Source of the DNA: Geomonas limicola
Lineage (GTDB): Bacteria; Desulfobacterota; Desulfuromonadia; Geobacterales; Geobacteraceae
Direction of reading: 5' to 3'
DNA length: 64,000 nucleotides
NCBI RefSeq assembly: GCF_014193675.1
Contig: NZ_BLXZ01000005.1
Location: 62,001 to 126,000, forward strand
Shown: piece after piece, positions 1-9,121 of the stretch
Layout: every line of letters starts with the position of its first letter
How positions within the stretch are numbered: position 1 is the stretch's first letter
The notes under the pieces: model-generated
The model's database searches: none
The model's input: the letters and a program-made list of their open reading frames with translations, nothing else
Told to the model about the DNA's origin: nothing
Position numbers and translations under genes: made by a program

Positions 1-1754
1 GCAGCCTGCGCAGCATCCAGATCAACCGCGGCGGGGAGGTGGTGGAAACGGTCGACCTCTACCAGTTCTTCCTGAAGGGGGATAAGGGAAAGGACATCCG
101 CCTGCAGCCCGGCGACACGGTGCTGGTCCCGGTGATCGGGCCGGTGGCCGGGGTGGCGGGGAACGTGCGGCGCCCGGCGATCTACGAGCTCAAGGGGGAG
201 CGGACCCTGAAGGAGCTTCTCGACCTGGCCGGCGGCATCAACCCAAGCGGCTACCTGCAGCGGGTCCAGGTCTACCGGGTCCAGGCCCACGACAAGAAGA
301 TGGTCACCGACATAAACCTCGACCTGAACGGGAACCGCGACATCGACCAGCAGGCCGGCAGCTTCGCGGTCCAGGATCACGACGTGGTGCAGGTGCTCCC
401 CATCGACGGCGTGCTGCACGGTTACGTGAGGCTCTCCGGCCATGTGCTGCGCCCCGGTGACGTCGCCTTGAAGCCCGGGATGCGGGTGAGCGCGCTCCTT
501 TCCAAAGACAACCTGCTCCCCGAGTACTACGGCCAGGCCGGGCAGATTATCCGGCTCTGCCCGCCGGACCAGCACCCCGAGGTGATCTTCTTCGACCTCA
601 GCAAGGCGCTCGCCCAGGATCCGGGCAACGATCTCGAGCTGAAGGAGTTCGACCGGGTGCGGGTCTTCTCGCGCAAGGAGATGGAGGAGCTCCCCTTCGT
701 GCGCATCAACGGCGAGGTGCAGCGCCCCGGGCAGAAGCGCTACTTCCAGAACATGACGGTGCGCGACCTGCTGATGGCCGGCGGCAACGTGAAGATGGAC
801 GCCTACCTGAAAAACGCCGAGGTCACGCGGCTTAAGCGCAGCGGCGATTCGGTGAGTTCCTACTCGATCCAGGTCGACCTGGAAAAGGCGCTGGCCGGCG
901 GGGCGGAAAACATCAAGCTGCAGCCTTTCGACGAGCTCTCGGTCAGGCGCATTCCGAACTGGTCCGAGTCGACCGAACGCTACGTCCTTTTGAAGGGGGA
1001 GTTCCGCTTCCCCGGAGTCTACCCGATCTTCAAGGGGGAGCGCTTAAGCTCGGTTATCGAGCGGGCTGGTGGCTTCACCGATCTCGCCTACCTGAAAGGT
1101 GCCAAGTTTACCCGCGAGATCGCCCGCCGCCTGCAGCAGCAGCGCATGGACGAGGCGCTCAGCAAGGCCCAGGAGGACATCATTAAGCTGCAGACCAAGA
1201 TCACCCAGACCGCGGCCTCCCCCGAAGAGGTCGCCTCCACCAAGACCACCCTGGAGACCCTGATGCAGAGCGTCGAGGTCCTGAAGACCAAGAGGGCCGA
1301 GGGGCGGGTGCTCATCGAGATAGCTTCGCTCGAGGATCTTAAGGGGAGCGTCTACGACGTAGAGCTGCAGGGGGGCGACCGGCTCACGGTCCCCAGCGAT
1401 CCCGGCACGGTCAACGTGATCGGCGACGTCTACAACCAGAACTCCATCGTGAGCCAGCGGGAGAAGAGCGTCGAGTGGTACCTGGACCAGGTAGGTGGCG
1501 CCACCGGGGACGCCGACTTAAGCGAGGTCTACGTGGTCAAGGTGAACGGATCGGTGATAAGCCGCAAGAACTCCGGGCACTTCCTCTTCTTCAACTCGTT
1601 CTGGCGCAAGCACCTCGACTCGGGCGACACCGTCATCGTGCCGCGCCAGTACGAGAAGACCGCCTGGCTTAGGGACATCAAGGACATCGCCCAGGTGCTC
1701 GGGAACATAGCGGTGACCGCGGGCGTCCTGGTGGCCGCCGGGCTCAAGTTCTAA
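1..1754 (+). CDS. SLBB-domain polysaccharide export protein, Wza-like (5' partial)
   Basis: The reading frame is open from base 3, so the true start and the signal peptide lie outside the window; 583 residues are visible. The visible part is a series of SLBB/Wza-type beta-grasp repeats, with recurring PGD and GEV/GNV turns such as LQPGDTVLVPV and VRINGEVQRPG. A charged, probably coiled-coil stretch interrupts them near 1100-1300, a last SLBB-like unit follows, and the C-terminus is hydrophobic. Proteins of this family form the outer-membrane channel through which capsule or exopolysaccharide leaves the cell. The Wzz-like gene starts 10 bases downstream, which fits the usual export pair. The protein is much longer than E. 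coli Wza, as is common for the multi-SLBB form. The family is clear; the exact polymer is unknown. Confidence 0.9.
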   Translation, partial: SLRSIQINRGGEVVETVDLYQFFLKGDKGKDIRLQPGDTVLVPVIGPVAGVAGNVRRPAIYELKGERTLKELLDLAGGINPSGYLQRVQVYRVQAHDKKMVTDINLDLNGNRDIDQQAGSFAVQDHDVVQVLPIDGVLHGYVRLSGHVLRPGDVALKPGMRVSALLSKDNLLPEYYGQAGQIIRLCPPDQHPEVIFFDLSKALAQDPGNDLELKEFDRVRVFSRKEMEELPFVRINGEVQRPGQKRYFQNMTVRDLLMAGGNVKMDAYLKNAEVTRLKRSGDSVSSYSIQVDLEKALAGGAENIKLQPFDELSVRRIPNWSESTERYVLLKGEFRFPGVYPIFKGERLSSVIERAGGFTDLAYLKGAKFTREIARRLQQQRMDEALSKAQEDIIKLQTKITQTAASPEEVASTKTTLETLMQSVEVLKTKRAEGRVLIEIASLEDLKGSVYDVELQGGDRLTVPSDPGTVNVIGDVYNQNSIVSQREKSVEWYLDQVGGATGDADLSEVYVVKVNGSVISRKNSGHFLFFNSFWRKHLDSGDTVIVPRQYEKTAWLRDIKDIAQVLGNIAVTAGVLVAAGLKF

Positions 1755-1764
1755 GGTGCCGGTC

Positions 1765-2949
1765 ATGAGCGAACAGCCGATCCAGCCAGGCGAAGAGAAG
1801 CTGCTGCTCCAGGTGCTCGGCTACCTGAGGGTGGTGACCAGGCGTAAGAAACTGATCGCGGCGATCTGCCTTGCCACCGCTCTCCTCTCGGCGCTCTACA
1901 GCCTGACGCTCCCCAGCGTCTACAGCGCGACGGTGAAGGTGCTCCCGCCTCAGAAGGAGACGGGGGGGATCAGCTCGATGCTGAGCCAGATGGGCGGCCT
2001 CGCCATGCTGGCCGGCGCCGGGCGCGGCGGCATCGACAGCGAACTCTACCTGGGGATCCTGAAGAGCCGCTCGGTCGGCGAATCGGTAATCCAGCGACTC
2101 GGACTCACCCGGGTCTACGGTGTCGGTTCGGTGAAACAGGCCTGGGCGCGGCTGGAACACTCGGTGAAGGCGCAGGTGGGGAAAGACGGCATCATCGCCA
2201 TCACCGCCGAAGCGCCGGAGGCAAGGCTCTCCGCCCAGCTCGCCAACACCTACGCCGACGAGCTGGGGCGGACCCTGGTGCGCCTGAACATCTCCAAGGC
2301 GGGTTCGGAGAAGCTCTTTCTGGAGAAGCGGCTCGAGGTGGTGAAGCAGGACCTGAAACGAGCGGAAGACGACCTGAAGAACTTCTCGCAGCAGAGCAAG
2401 ATCGTGCGCCTGGAGGCCCAGGCAGGTGCCTCGGTCTCCGGGGTGGTACGGCTCAAGGCCGAGATCGCCAACAAGGAGGTGCAGCTTGCCGTCCTGCGCC
2501 ACTCGCAGACCGACGCGAGCCCCGATGTGCAGGCGCTGCAGGCCGGGGTGAACCGACTCAGGGCCGAGCTCTCCCGCGCTGCCGGCAGCAGCTCGGGTGG
2601 AGAACCGGTTCCGGCCATCGGGAGCGTCCCACAGGTGGGGCTCGAGTACGCCAGGAAGCTGCGCGAGCTGAAGGTGCAGGAGGCGATCTTCGAGCAGCTC
2701 TCCAAGCAGTACGAACTCGCCAAGTTGAACTATGCGAAGGATTCCTCGTCCCTGCAGATCCTGGACGAGGCGGTGGTACCGGACCTGCGCAGCCGGCCCC
2801 GGCGTTCGGTCCTGGTTTTGATGAGCACCCTGGTGGCGTTTCTCGGTTCGGTCCTCTTGGTCCTGGGACTCGAGTTCCTGGAACGCCTCCCCCACGAGGA
2901 GCGCGAGGCGCTCCAGCATCTCAAGCATCAGGCGCTGAGTTTCAAGTAG
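1765..2949 (+). CDS. Wzz-type polysaccharide chain-length determinant
   Basis: This 394-residue protein has the layout of polysaccharide co-polymerases. An N-terminal membrane segment follows the RRKKLI basic stretch, a long periplasmic region rich in heptad-like Leu/Lys/Glu comes next, and a C-terminal membrane segment begins near RRSVLVLM. Wzz proteins sit in the inner membrane and set the length of Wzy-made polymers. No kinase domain is present, so it is not a BY-kinase fusion. I chose ATG 1765, with an AAGG ribosome site overlapping the upstream stop, over an in-frame GTG at 1756. It lies directly between the Wza-like gene and the sugar-modifying genes. Confidence 0.88.
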   Translation: MSEQPIQPGEEKLLLQVLGYLRVVTRRKKLIAAICLATALLSALYSLTLPSVYSATVKVLPPQKETGGISSMLSQMGGLAMLAGAGRGGIDSELYLGILKSRSVGESVIQRLGLTRVYGVGSVKQAWARLEHSVKAQVGKDGIIAITAEAPEARLSAQLANTYADELGRTLVRLNISKAGSEKLFLEKRLEVVKQDLKRAEDDLKNFSQQSKIVRLEAQAGASVSGVVRLKAEIANKEVQLAVLRHSQTDASPDVQALQAGVNRLRAELSRAAGSSSGGEPVPAIGSVPQVGLEYARKLRELKVQEAIFEQLSKQYELAKLNYAKDSSSLQILDEAVVPDLRSRPRRSVLVLMSTLVAFLGSVLLVLGLEFLERLPHEEREALQHLKHQALSFK

Positions 2950-2988
2950 CTTCACCCAACCCGCGTGAACCTTTCAAACGGAGGAACC

Positions 2989-3927
2989 ATGAAGCAGTAC
3001 TTCGCACATCCGCAGGCGCTGGTGGAGAGCGAGCGGATCGGCGCCAACACCCGGGTCTGGGCCTTCGCCCACATCCTCCCGGGTGCCCAGGTGGGCGCGG
3101 ACTGCAACATCTGCGATCACGTCTTCCTGGAAAACGACGTGGTGGTGGGGGACCGGGTCACCCTGAAGTGCGGCGTGCAGCTCTGGGACGGCACCCGCAT
3201 CGAGGACGACGTCTTCATCGGCCCCAACGCCACCTTCACCAACGACAATTTCCCGCGCAGCAAGCAGTTTCCGGAAAGCTTCGCCCGCACCGTGGTGCAA
3301 CAGGGGGCCTCCATCGGTGCCAACGCGACGCTCTTGCCGGGGATCACCATCGGGCGCAAGGCGATGGTCGGGGCCGGCGCAGTGGTGACCCGCAACGTCC
3401 CACCCAACGCCATCGTGGTGGGGAGCCCGGCGCGCATCACCGGTTACGTCTCGGCGATCCCCGCGCGCCAGAAGGACGCCGTCGCCACCCGGCGCAACAC
3501 CGGACCCTTCGGGAACTCGGCGATTCCCGGAGTCCAGTTCGTGCACCTGCCGATCATCCCCGACCTGCGCGGCAGCCTCTCCTTCGCCGAGATCGACCAG
3601 TACCTCCCCTTTACCCCGAAGCGCTATTTCCTGGTCTACGACGTAAAAAGCCGCGAGGTACGCGGCGAACACGCCCACCGCGGACTGCACCAGTTTTTGG
3701 TCTGCGTCAAGGGCTCCTGTTCGGTGCTGGTGGACAACGGCAGGCTCCGCGAGGAATACCTGCTGGATACCCCCGGCGCCGGACTGCACATCCCGCCTTT
3801 GGTCTGGGCGGTGCAGTACAAGTACTCTCCCGATGCCGTACTACTCGTGCTTGCTTCCGACATCTACAACGCAGAGGACTACATCCGTGACTACGATGAG
3901 TACCTCACCGAGGTGACCCAACCATGA
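2989..3927 (+). CDS. Fused sugar N-acetyltransferase / dTDP-4-keto-6-deoxyhexose 3,4-ketoisomerase
   Basis: The 312-residue protein carries two enzymes. Residues 1-150 form a left-handed beta-helix of hexapeptide repeats (VGADCN, IGANAT, VGAGAV) like the FdtC/QdtC acetyltransferases. Residues 165-312 are a WxcM/FdtA-like cupin with the [12 protein letters not shown] metal/active-site stretch. In known pathways the isomerase moves the keto group of dTDP-4-keto-6-deoxyglucose from C4 to C3, an aminotransferase adds the amine and the acetyltransferase acetylates it, giving dTDP-Fuc3NAc or dTDP-Qui3NAc. The aminotransferase is the next gene and overlaps by 4 bases. ATG 2989 follows a GGAGG site. 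RmlA and RmlB, which supply the substrate, are not in the window. Which 3-epimer is made cannot be told from sequence alone. Confidence 0.87.
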   Translation: MKQYFAHPQALVESERIGANTRVWAFAHILPGAQVGADCNICDHVFLENDVVVGDRVTLKCGVQLWDGTRIEDDVFIGPNATFTNDNFPRSKQFPESFARTVVQQGASIGANATLLPGITIGRKAMVGAGAVVTRNVPPNAIVVGSPARITGYVSAIPARQKDAVATRRNTGPFGNSAIPGVQFVHLPIIPDLRGSLSFAEIDQYLPFTPKRYFLVYDVKSREVRGEHAHRGLHQFLVCVKGSCSVLVDNGRLREEYLLDTPGAGLHIPPLVWAVQYKYSPDAVLLVLASDIYNAEDYIRDYDEYLTEVTQP

Positions 3928-5027
3928 ACGTACCCTTTCTCGATCTCAAAAGCCCCTACGTAGAACTCAAAAACGAACTCGACACCGCCTACCGGAAAGT
4001 CATGGAGTCCGGCTACCACATCATGGGCCATGAACTGGAGGCCTTCGAGACGGAGTTTGCCGCCTACTGCGGCACCGAACACGCCGTCGGTGTGGGGAAC
4101 GGCCTGGAGGCCCTGCACCTGATCCTGCGCGCCCTCGACCTGGGGCCCGGCGACGAGGTGCTGGTCCCCACCAACACCTACATCGCGAGCTGGCTCGCCA
4201 TCACCCATACCGGCGCCAAACCGGTGCCGGTGGAGCCCGACCCGGCCACCAACAACATGGATCCGGCGCGTGTCGAGGCGGCGATCACCCCCCGCACCAA
4301 GGCGATCCTGGCGGTGCACCTCTACGGCCAGACCACCGACATCGACCCGATCCTCGCCGTGGCAAGGCGCCACAAGCTGAAGGTCATCGAGGACAGCGCC
4401 CAGGCCCACGGTGCCCGCTACCACGGGCGCCGCGCCGGCTCGCTTGGCGACGCCGCCGGTTTCAGTTTCTACCCCGGCAAGAATCTCGGGGCCTGCGGGG
4501 ACGGCGGCGCGGTCACCACCAACGACCCGGAACTCGCCCGGCGCGTCAAGGTGCTACGCAACTACGGCTCGCACGTGAAGTACCACAACGAATCCCTGGG
4601 CTTCAACTCGCGCCTGGACGAGCTGCAGGCGGCTCTCCTGCGCGTGAAGCTGGCGAAGCTCGACGACTGGAACGAGCGGCGCCGCAAGCTGGCCCGCCGC
4701 TACCTGGAAAAGCTCGCCGGCGTGCCCGGGCTCGTGCTCCCGAGCGTTCCCACCTGGGCCGAGCCGGTCTGGCACCTGTTCGTGGTGCGTACGGCAAAGC
4801 GCGAGCAGTTGCAGAAGAAACTCGCCGAAGCCGGGGTCGGCACCCTGATCCACTACCCGGTGCCGCCGCACCTGCAGCCCGCCTACGCGGCGCTCGGCTA
4901 CCAGCGCGGCAACTTCCCCATCTCGGAGGAACTGGCGGACCAGGTGCTGAGTCTCCCGATGGGACCGCACCTGAGCGAGGCCGACCAGGACCACGTGGTC
5001 GCCGAGGTGCGGCGTGCCCTGGAATAG
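3924..5027 (+). CDS. DegT/DnrJ/EryC1/StrS sugar aminotransferase (FdtB/QdtB-like)
   Basis: This is a 367-residue PLP-dependent aminotransferase of the nucleotide-sugar family. It starts [12 protein letters not shown], carries the [10 protein letters not shown] and [11 protein letters not shown] stretches typical of the cofactor pocket, and has the PLP-lysine segment [18 protein letters not shown]. It should act in the cytoplasm on the 3-keto sugar made by the fused isomerase encoded just upstream (ATGA overlap). Together they make a 3-amino-3,6-dideoxyhexose. Length is normal for the family. The role is supported by the neighbour rather than by a residue that fixes substrate. Confidence 0.92.
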   Translation: MNVPFLDLKSPYVELKNELDTAYRKVMESGYHIMGHELEAFETEFAAYCGTEHAVGVGNGLEALHLILRALDLGPGDEVLVPTNTYIASWLAITHTGAKPVPVEPDPATNNMDPARVEAAITPRTKAILAVHLYGQTTDIDPILAVARRHKLKVIEDSAQAHGARYHGRRAGSLGDAAGFSFYPGKNLGACGDGGAVTTNDPELARRVKVLRNYGSHVKYHNESLGFNSRLDELQAALLRVKLAKLDDWNERRRKLARRYLEKLAGVPGLVLPSVPTWAEPVWHLFVVRTAKREQLQKKLAEAGVGTLIHYPVPPHLQPAYAALGYQRGNFPISEELADQVLSLPMGPHLSEADQDHVVAEVRRALE

Positions 5028-5604
5028 GTTGAGGGCGCGCCTGGTGGCAGGGCTGGTGGCCGCGGCCCAGGCACCACGCATCCTCAAGTACCGCCTGCTC
5101 TCGGACTGCAGGATGCTTGGGTTCCCCGAGCTCCTGCAGCCCTTGCAGTCGGTGGGGCGGGGGGAGGTCTGTTTCGAGGGGAGGGTGAAGATCGGGGTCT
5201 TCCCCTCTCCCTACTTCTTCAACGGTTACGCCTACCTCGAGGCGCGTAACCCCGACGCGCGCATCAGCATCGGCGACGGCACCTGGATCAACAACAACTT
5301 CGTCGCCATCAGCGAGCACAAAAGCATCACCATCGGCAAAAACGTCCTGATCGGCACCTTCGTGGAGATCTTTGACAGCAACTTCCACGGCCTGGAGCCC
5401 GAGCGCCGGCGGGTGAGTTCCCCCGACGAGGCGGCCCCCGTGGTAGTGGAGGACAACGTATTCATCGGCTCCAACGTAAAGATCCTGCGCGGCGTTACCG
5501 TGGGGCGCGACTCGGTGATAGCCAACGGCTCCCTGGTGACCCGCAGCCTCCCCGCCCGGGTGGTGGCGGGGGGGAACCCGGCCCGGGTCCTGAAACAGCT
5601 GTGA
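5014..5604 (+). CDS. Hexapeptide-repeat (LbH) O-acyltransferase
   Basis: A 196-residue left-handed beta-helix acyltransferase of the WbbJ/maltose-acetyltransferase type. Hexapeptide turns (ISIGDG, ITIGKN, VTVGRD) run from about residue 85, and the C-terminus [14 protein letters not shown] is the usual end of these trimeric enzymes. It probably acetylates a sugar residue of the polymer or a lipid-linked intermediate. The start is GTG 5014, which overlaps the end of the aminotransferase gene and has a GAGGTG site just upstream; a TTG at 5029 is possible. The stop overlaps the next gene by 4 bases. The acceptor is unknown. Confidence 0.8.
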   Translation: MPWNRLRARLVAGLVAAAQAPRILKYRLLSDCRMLGFPELLQPLQSVGRGEVCFEGRVKIGVFPSPYFFNGYAYLEARNPDARISIGDGTWINNNFVAISEHKSITIGKNVLIGTFVEIFDSNFHGLEPERRRVSSPDEAAPVVVEDNVFIGSNVKILRGVTVGRDSVIANGSLVTRSLPARVVAGGNPARVLKQL

Positions 5605-7127
5605 CTGCTCCGGAGGCTGCCACCGGCCCGGCGCCGGCTGCCGGGCGTTTCAGGGAGATCCTGAAGTCCTCCTCGCTGATCGGCGCGGCGTCCTTGTTCA
5701 ACATCCTGATCGGCATGGTGCGCACCAAGGCGGTGGCGCTCCTTTTGGGCCCAAGCGGCGTCGGCCTCTTGGGCCTCTTTGCCCAGCTGATCACCCTGGT
5801 CGGCACCCTGACCGGGCTCGGGATCGGCAACAGCGGGGTGCGCCAGGTCGCCGAGGCTGCTGCCGGCGACGATGAGCTGAAACTTGCCCGCACCGTGATC
5901 ACCCTGCGCCGGGTGGCCTGGCTCACCGGACTCGTTGGCTTCCTGGCACTTGCCGCCTTCAGCCTGCCGCTTTCCCGAGTGAGCTTCGGCACCCCGCGCT
6001 ACGCGGGCTCCGTCGCGGCCCTGGGCCTTACCCTTTGGGCCGGGTCTCTCGCTGCGGCGCAGGGATCGCTGTTAACGGGAACCCGGCGCATCGCCGACCT
6101 GGCGCGTATCAGCGTGCTCGGCTCCCTGGCAGGGACGGCGCTGAGTCTCCCCTGTTACTACTTCTGGGGGACCGACGGGATTGTCCCGAGCCTTTTGCTG
6201 TTCGCCGCGGCGAACCTGGCCATCTCCTGGTACTACGCGCGCCGCGTGCCGCTTCCCAGGATCGAGCTCCCCTGGCGCGAGAGTTGCGGCGAGGCACGCC
6301 GCCTGGTGCTGCTCGGGGCGAGCTTCATGGGGGCGGGGCTCGCGGGAAGTGCGGCAACCTACCTGATCCAGGTCCTCTTGAGCCGGGCCTTCGGGATGGC
6401 CGGTTTCGGCATCTACCAGGCAGCCCTGAGCCTCTCGGGGATCCTGATCGGCTTCGTACTCTCCGCGCTGGGGACCGACTATTACCCGCGACTTAGCGCG
6501 GCGGCCCACGACGACAAGAGGATCGTGGAGATGGTGAACGAACAGTGCCAGGTGGCCCTTTTACTGGCGCTGCCGGCACTCTCGCTGCTCCTGGTCGCCG
6601 CCCCCCTGGTGCTCAGGCTCTTCTACTCCGCGAGTTTCTCCGGCGCGACCCAACTCCTGCGCTGGTTCATCCTGAGCATGCTGGGGCGGGTGCTCTCCTG
6701 GCCCCTCGGTTACGTGCTGCTCGCCAAGGGGCAGGGGCGCAGCTACCTCGGTTCCGAGATAGCCGTCGATGTCCTGCAGGTGGGGCTCGTCTACGGCTGC
6801 ACCAGGCTCTGGGGCCTCGACGGCGCCGGGGTTGCCTTCGTGCTGCTCTACCTGTTCCACGTAAGCCTCATGCTCTGGCTCACCCGGCGCTGCCTCGGGG
6901 GGGCATGGGACCAGCGTACTCGACAGTTCGCCCTGGTCGGCACGGTCACCCTGGGGCTGCTCTTTGCCAACTGCAGTTTTAACGATAACGAGCCGGTCGG
7001 CTGGCTGTTGAGCCTGCTGGTGACCGGGACGGTCTTCCTGGTCTGCTTCCGGCTCATCTCGCGAATGTCCGACCTGGGGGTGCGCCGGATCCTGGAAAAA
7101 TTCCGGCTGCTTCCCCGTTCGGCCTGA
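5601..7127 (+). CDS. wzx: O-antigen/polysaccharide flippase (Wzx-like)
   Basis: A 508-residue integral membrane protein with 12 or more hydrophobic segments and the polysaccharide-biosynthesis (MATE-like) N-terminus SSLIGAASLFNILIGMVRTK. It matches RfbX/Wzx flippases that move undecaprenyl-linked repeat units across the inner membrane. The GTG start overlaps the stop of the acyltransferase gene. It is the only flippase candidate in the locus, which argues that it serves this polymer. Confidence 0.88.
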   Translation: MTAPEAATGPAPAAGRFREILKSSSLIGAASLFNILIGMVRTKAVALLLGPSGVGLLGLFAQLITLVGTLTGLGIGNSGVRQVAEAAAGDDELKLARTVITLRRVAWLTGLVGFLALAAFSLPLSRVSFGTPRYAGSVAALGLTLWAGSLAAAQGSLLTGTRRIADLARISVLGSLAGTALSLPCYYFWGTDGIVPSLLLFAAANLAISWYYARRVPLPRIELPWRESCGEARRLVLLGASFMGAGLAGSAATYLIQVLLSRAFGMAGFGIYQAALSLSGILIGFVLSALGTDYYPRLSAAAHDDKRIVEMVNEQCQVALLLALPALSLLLVAAPLVLRLFYSASFSGATQLLRWFILSMLGRVLSWPLGYVLLAKGQGRSYLGSEIAVDVLQVGLVYGCTRLWGLDGAGVAFVLLYLFHVSLMLWLTRRCLGGAWDQRTRQFALVGTVTLGLLFANCSFNDNEPVGWLLSLLVTGTVFLVCFRLISRMSDLGVRRILEKFRLLPRSA

Positions 7128-7139
7128 AGGTACCCCCAT

Positions 7140-8123
7140 ATGCGCAACGTTCCGGTATCGGTGATAATCCCCAGTTTCAACGCCGCGTGCTACCTGGAAG
7201 CCTGCCTGAGTGCCGTGGAGGCCGGTACGCCGCCCGCCGAAATCCTCATCGTCGACGACTGTTCGACCGACGGCTCCTTACAGATGGCCCGGGAGTTAGG
7301 GCTACGCTACCCGAACGTCCGGGTGCTGGCCCGGGAGATAAACGGCGGGGCGATCGAGGCGCGCCGCGACGGTGTCCATGCCGCCACCCAGAAATGGGTC
7401 GCCTTCGTGGATACCGACGATCTCCTGGAACCGGGGGCCTTGGCCGATGCCTACCGAGGCGCCCAGGCGGCGCATGCCGACATCTGCATCTGGGAACTCT
7501 GGCGCTTCGACGGAGAGCGCAGCTGGGCCATGCTGGAAAACCTGCCGGAGCGCTTTCCGGTAACGGGGCACGAAGCGCTGCTGCTCACCCTGGGAAACTG
7601 GCGCATCCACAGTTTCGGGGTATCGCGCCGCTCGCTGTATCTGAAGGCCTACGGGGAGTTCCGGGAATCCTGTCACACCGCCGACGAACTCTTGACCCGG
7701 CTGGTGTTCAGGCAGGCGCAACGGGTGAGCGCGTGCAAGAGCCGCTACTACTACCGGGTGAATCCCGCCTCGGTGACCATCAACGTTCACCCGCGCATGT
7801 TGAGTTCGCTCGATGCGGCGCTCTGGCTCATCGACTTCTGTCGTGAACTGCCCGGGGCTCCGCTTGAGGAAGTGACGGCGAACGCCATCTGGCAGGCCTG
7901 GTGGCTCTACCAGCGTCGTGCGGCACTCGGCCCGGCGGCGACCCGGGCCAAGATCGCTGGTTTTCTAGCACAACTGGTGCACCGCGGGGCACTGTCACGC
8001 CAGCTTCTCCGTCGCCCCAAGTCCTTGGCGAAGCTCGCCCTGCTCACGGCTACCTGTGCGCCGACACTACCTGGATTTCGCCGCTCCCCGGATGCCAGCG
8101 CCGTCGGGGGCGAACACCCGTGA
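7140..8123 (+). CDS. Glycosyltransferase family 2
   Basis: A 327-residue GT-A fold enzyme. The N-terminus VSVIIPSFNAACYLEACL is the nucleotide-binding start of GT2, IVDDCSTDGS gives the first acidic motif, and VAFVDTDDLLEPG holds the DxD metal site. It should add one sugar from a nucleotide donor to the lipid-linked repeat on the cytoplasmic side. It lies 12 bases after the flippase gene. The frame ends at TGA 8121-8123, a few bases before the start of a second GT2. Sugar specificity cannot be read. Confidence 0.9.
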   Translation: MRNVPVSVIIPSFNAACYLEACLSAVEAGTPPAEILIVDDCSTDGSLQMARELGLRYPNVRVLAREINGGAIEARRDGVHAATQKWVAFVDTDDLLEPGALADAYRGAQAAHADICIWELWRFDGERSWAMLENLPERFPVTGHEALLLTLGNWRIHSFGVSRRSLYLKAYGEFRESCHTADELLTRLVFRQAQRVSACKSRYYYRVNPASVTINVHPRMLSSLDAALWLIDFCRELPGAPLEEVTANAIWQAWWLYQRRAALGPAATRAKIAGFLAQLVHRGALSRQLLRRPKSLAKLALLTATCAPTLPGFRRSPDASAVGGEHP

Positions 8124-8134
8124 AGGATGTGGAT

Positions 8135-9121
8135 ATGGACCAGTCTCCCTTGGTGACCTTCGTGGTACTCGCCTACAACCAGGAACAGCTGGTACGCGAA
8201 GCCGTGCAGGCGGCCTTCGACCAGACCTACACCCCGCTGGAGATCATCATCTCGGACGACTGCTCCACCGACCGGACCTTCGAGGTGCTCCGTGAGCTCG
8301 CTGCTGAGTACCGGGGGCCGCACCAGGTACGGGTACGCCGTTCTCCCGTGAACCGCGGCCTCACCGGGCACCTGCAGGACCTGGTGAACGAGGCGCTCGG
8401 AGAGCTGGTCGTGGTGGCGGCCGGCGACGATGTAGCGCTGCCGGAGCGGACCCAAGCCCTGGCCGAGTGCTGGGTCGGCCTGGGATCTCCTCCCGCGGTG
8501 CTCTACTCCGACTTTGAGCCGGTCGGCGCCGATTCGCGGCCGAGCCCGCTGCCATGCGAGAAGGTCTACCCGGGCCCTCATACCCTGGAGAGGATGGCGC
8601 AGGGGAGGGTGGGGGTGCTGGGGGCGACTTGCGCCCTGACCCGGAACCTGGTGATCGATTTCCCCCCCGTGCTGGCCAGCGTGATCCATGAGGACCGGGT
8701 CTTCCCGTACCGGGCGCTGCTGGTCGGCGGTTGCGTGGCCTACGTGAACCGGCGTCTGCTGCGCTACCGGGTGGAGGGCGGGCTTTCGCGGCACCGGGAG
8801 GTGGGGCCGGAGGAGTACCTGCGCACCCGCTGTGCGCGCCTTGCCCAGCGCACCTTACCCGATGCCTGTCAGCGGCTCATCGACACCGTGGCACTGCTGC
8901 CGGCCGAGCGCAGGCTGCGCCACCTCTGCGAGGGGACGCTTGCCGACGCCGAGGCGATTCTCGATTTTGCGGGTAGCTACGGACTGGCCCACGAGGCGCA
9001 CCTGGTGAAGTGGGCCTTCAAGGGAGCCCAGGTCAAGCCGCTTTTCAAGCACTACCTCAAGTTCCGCTTCCTGCCGCTCTTTGCCGCGTACTATCGCTTT
9101 CGTTACGGGAGAGCTGCCTGA
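8135..9121 (+). CDS. Glycosyltransferase family 2
   Basis: A 328-residue GT2 enzyme with the N-terminus LVTFVVLAYNQEQLV, the IIISDDCSTDRTFEVL motif and AAGDDVALPERT in the DxD position. The open frame extends far upstream, but ATG 8135 has AAGGA seven bases before it and starts right at the conserved N-terminus; a GTG at 8120 is the alternative. The last base is shared with the ATG of the next gene. Donor and acceptor are unknown. Confidence 0.87.
   Translation: MDQSPLVTFVVLAYNQEQLVREAVQAAFDQTYTPLEIIISDDCSTDRTFEVLRELAAEYRGPHQVRVRRSPVNRGLTGHLQDLVNEALGELVVVAAGDDVALPERTQALAECWVGLGSPPAVLYSDFEPVGADSRPSPLPCEKVYPGPHTLERMAQGRVGVLGATCALTRNLVIDFPPVLASVIHEDRVFPYRALLVGGCVAYVNRRLLRYRVEGGLSRHREVGPEEYLRTRCARLAQRTLPDACQRLIDTVALLPAERRLRHLCEGTLADAEAILDFAGSYGLAHEAHLVKWAFKGAQVKPLFKHYLKFRFLPLFAAYYRFRYGRAA

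Noticed and set aside
1744-2955. Long antisense frame opposite the Wzz gene (403 codons)
   Set aside because: High GC creates long shadow frames. The translation is His/Leu/Gly/Arg-biased with no motif, while the + strand has a clear family protein.
9010-9120. N-terminal extension of the GT4 frame, and similar extensions at 7901, 10278, 18701, 20755, 22832, 28592 and 52533
   Set aside because: These upstream parts overlap the previous gene in another frame and lie before the conserved family N-terminus with its ribosome site.
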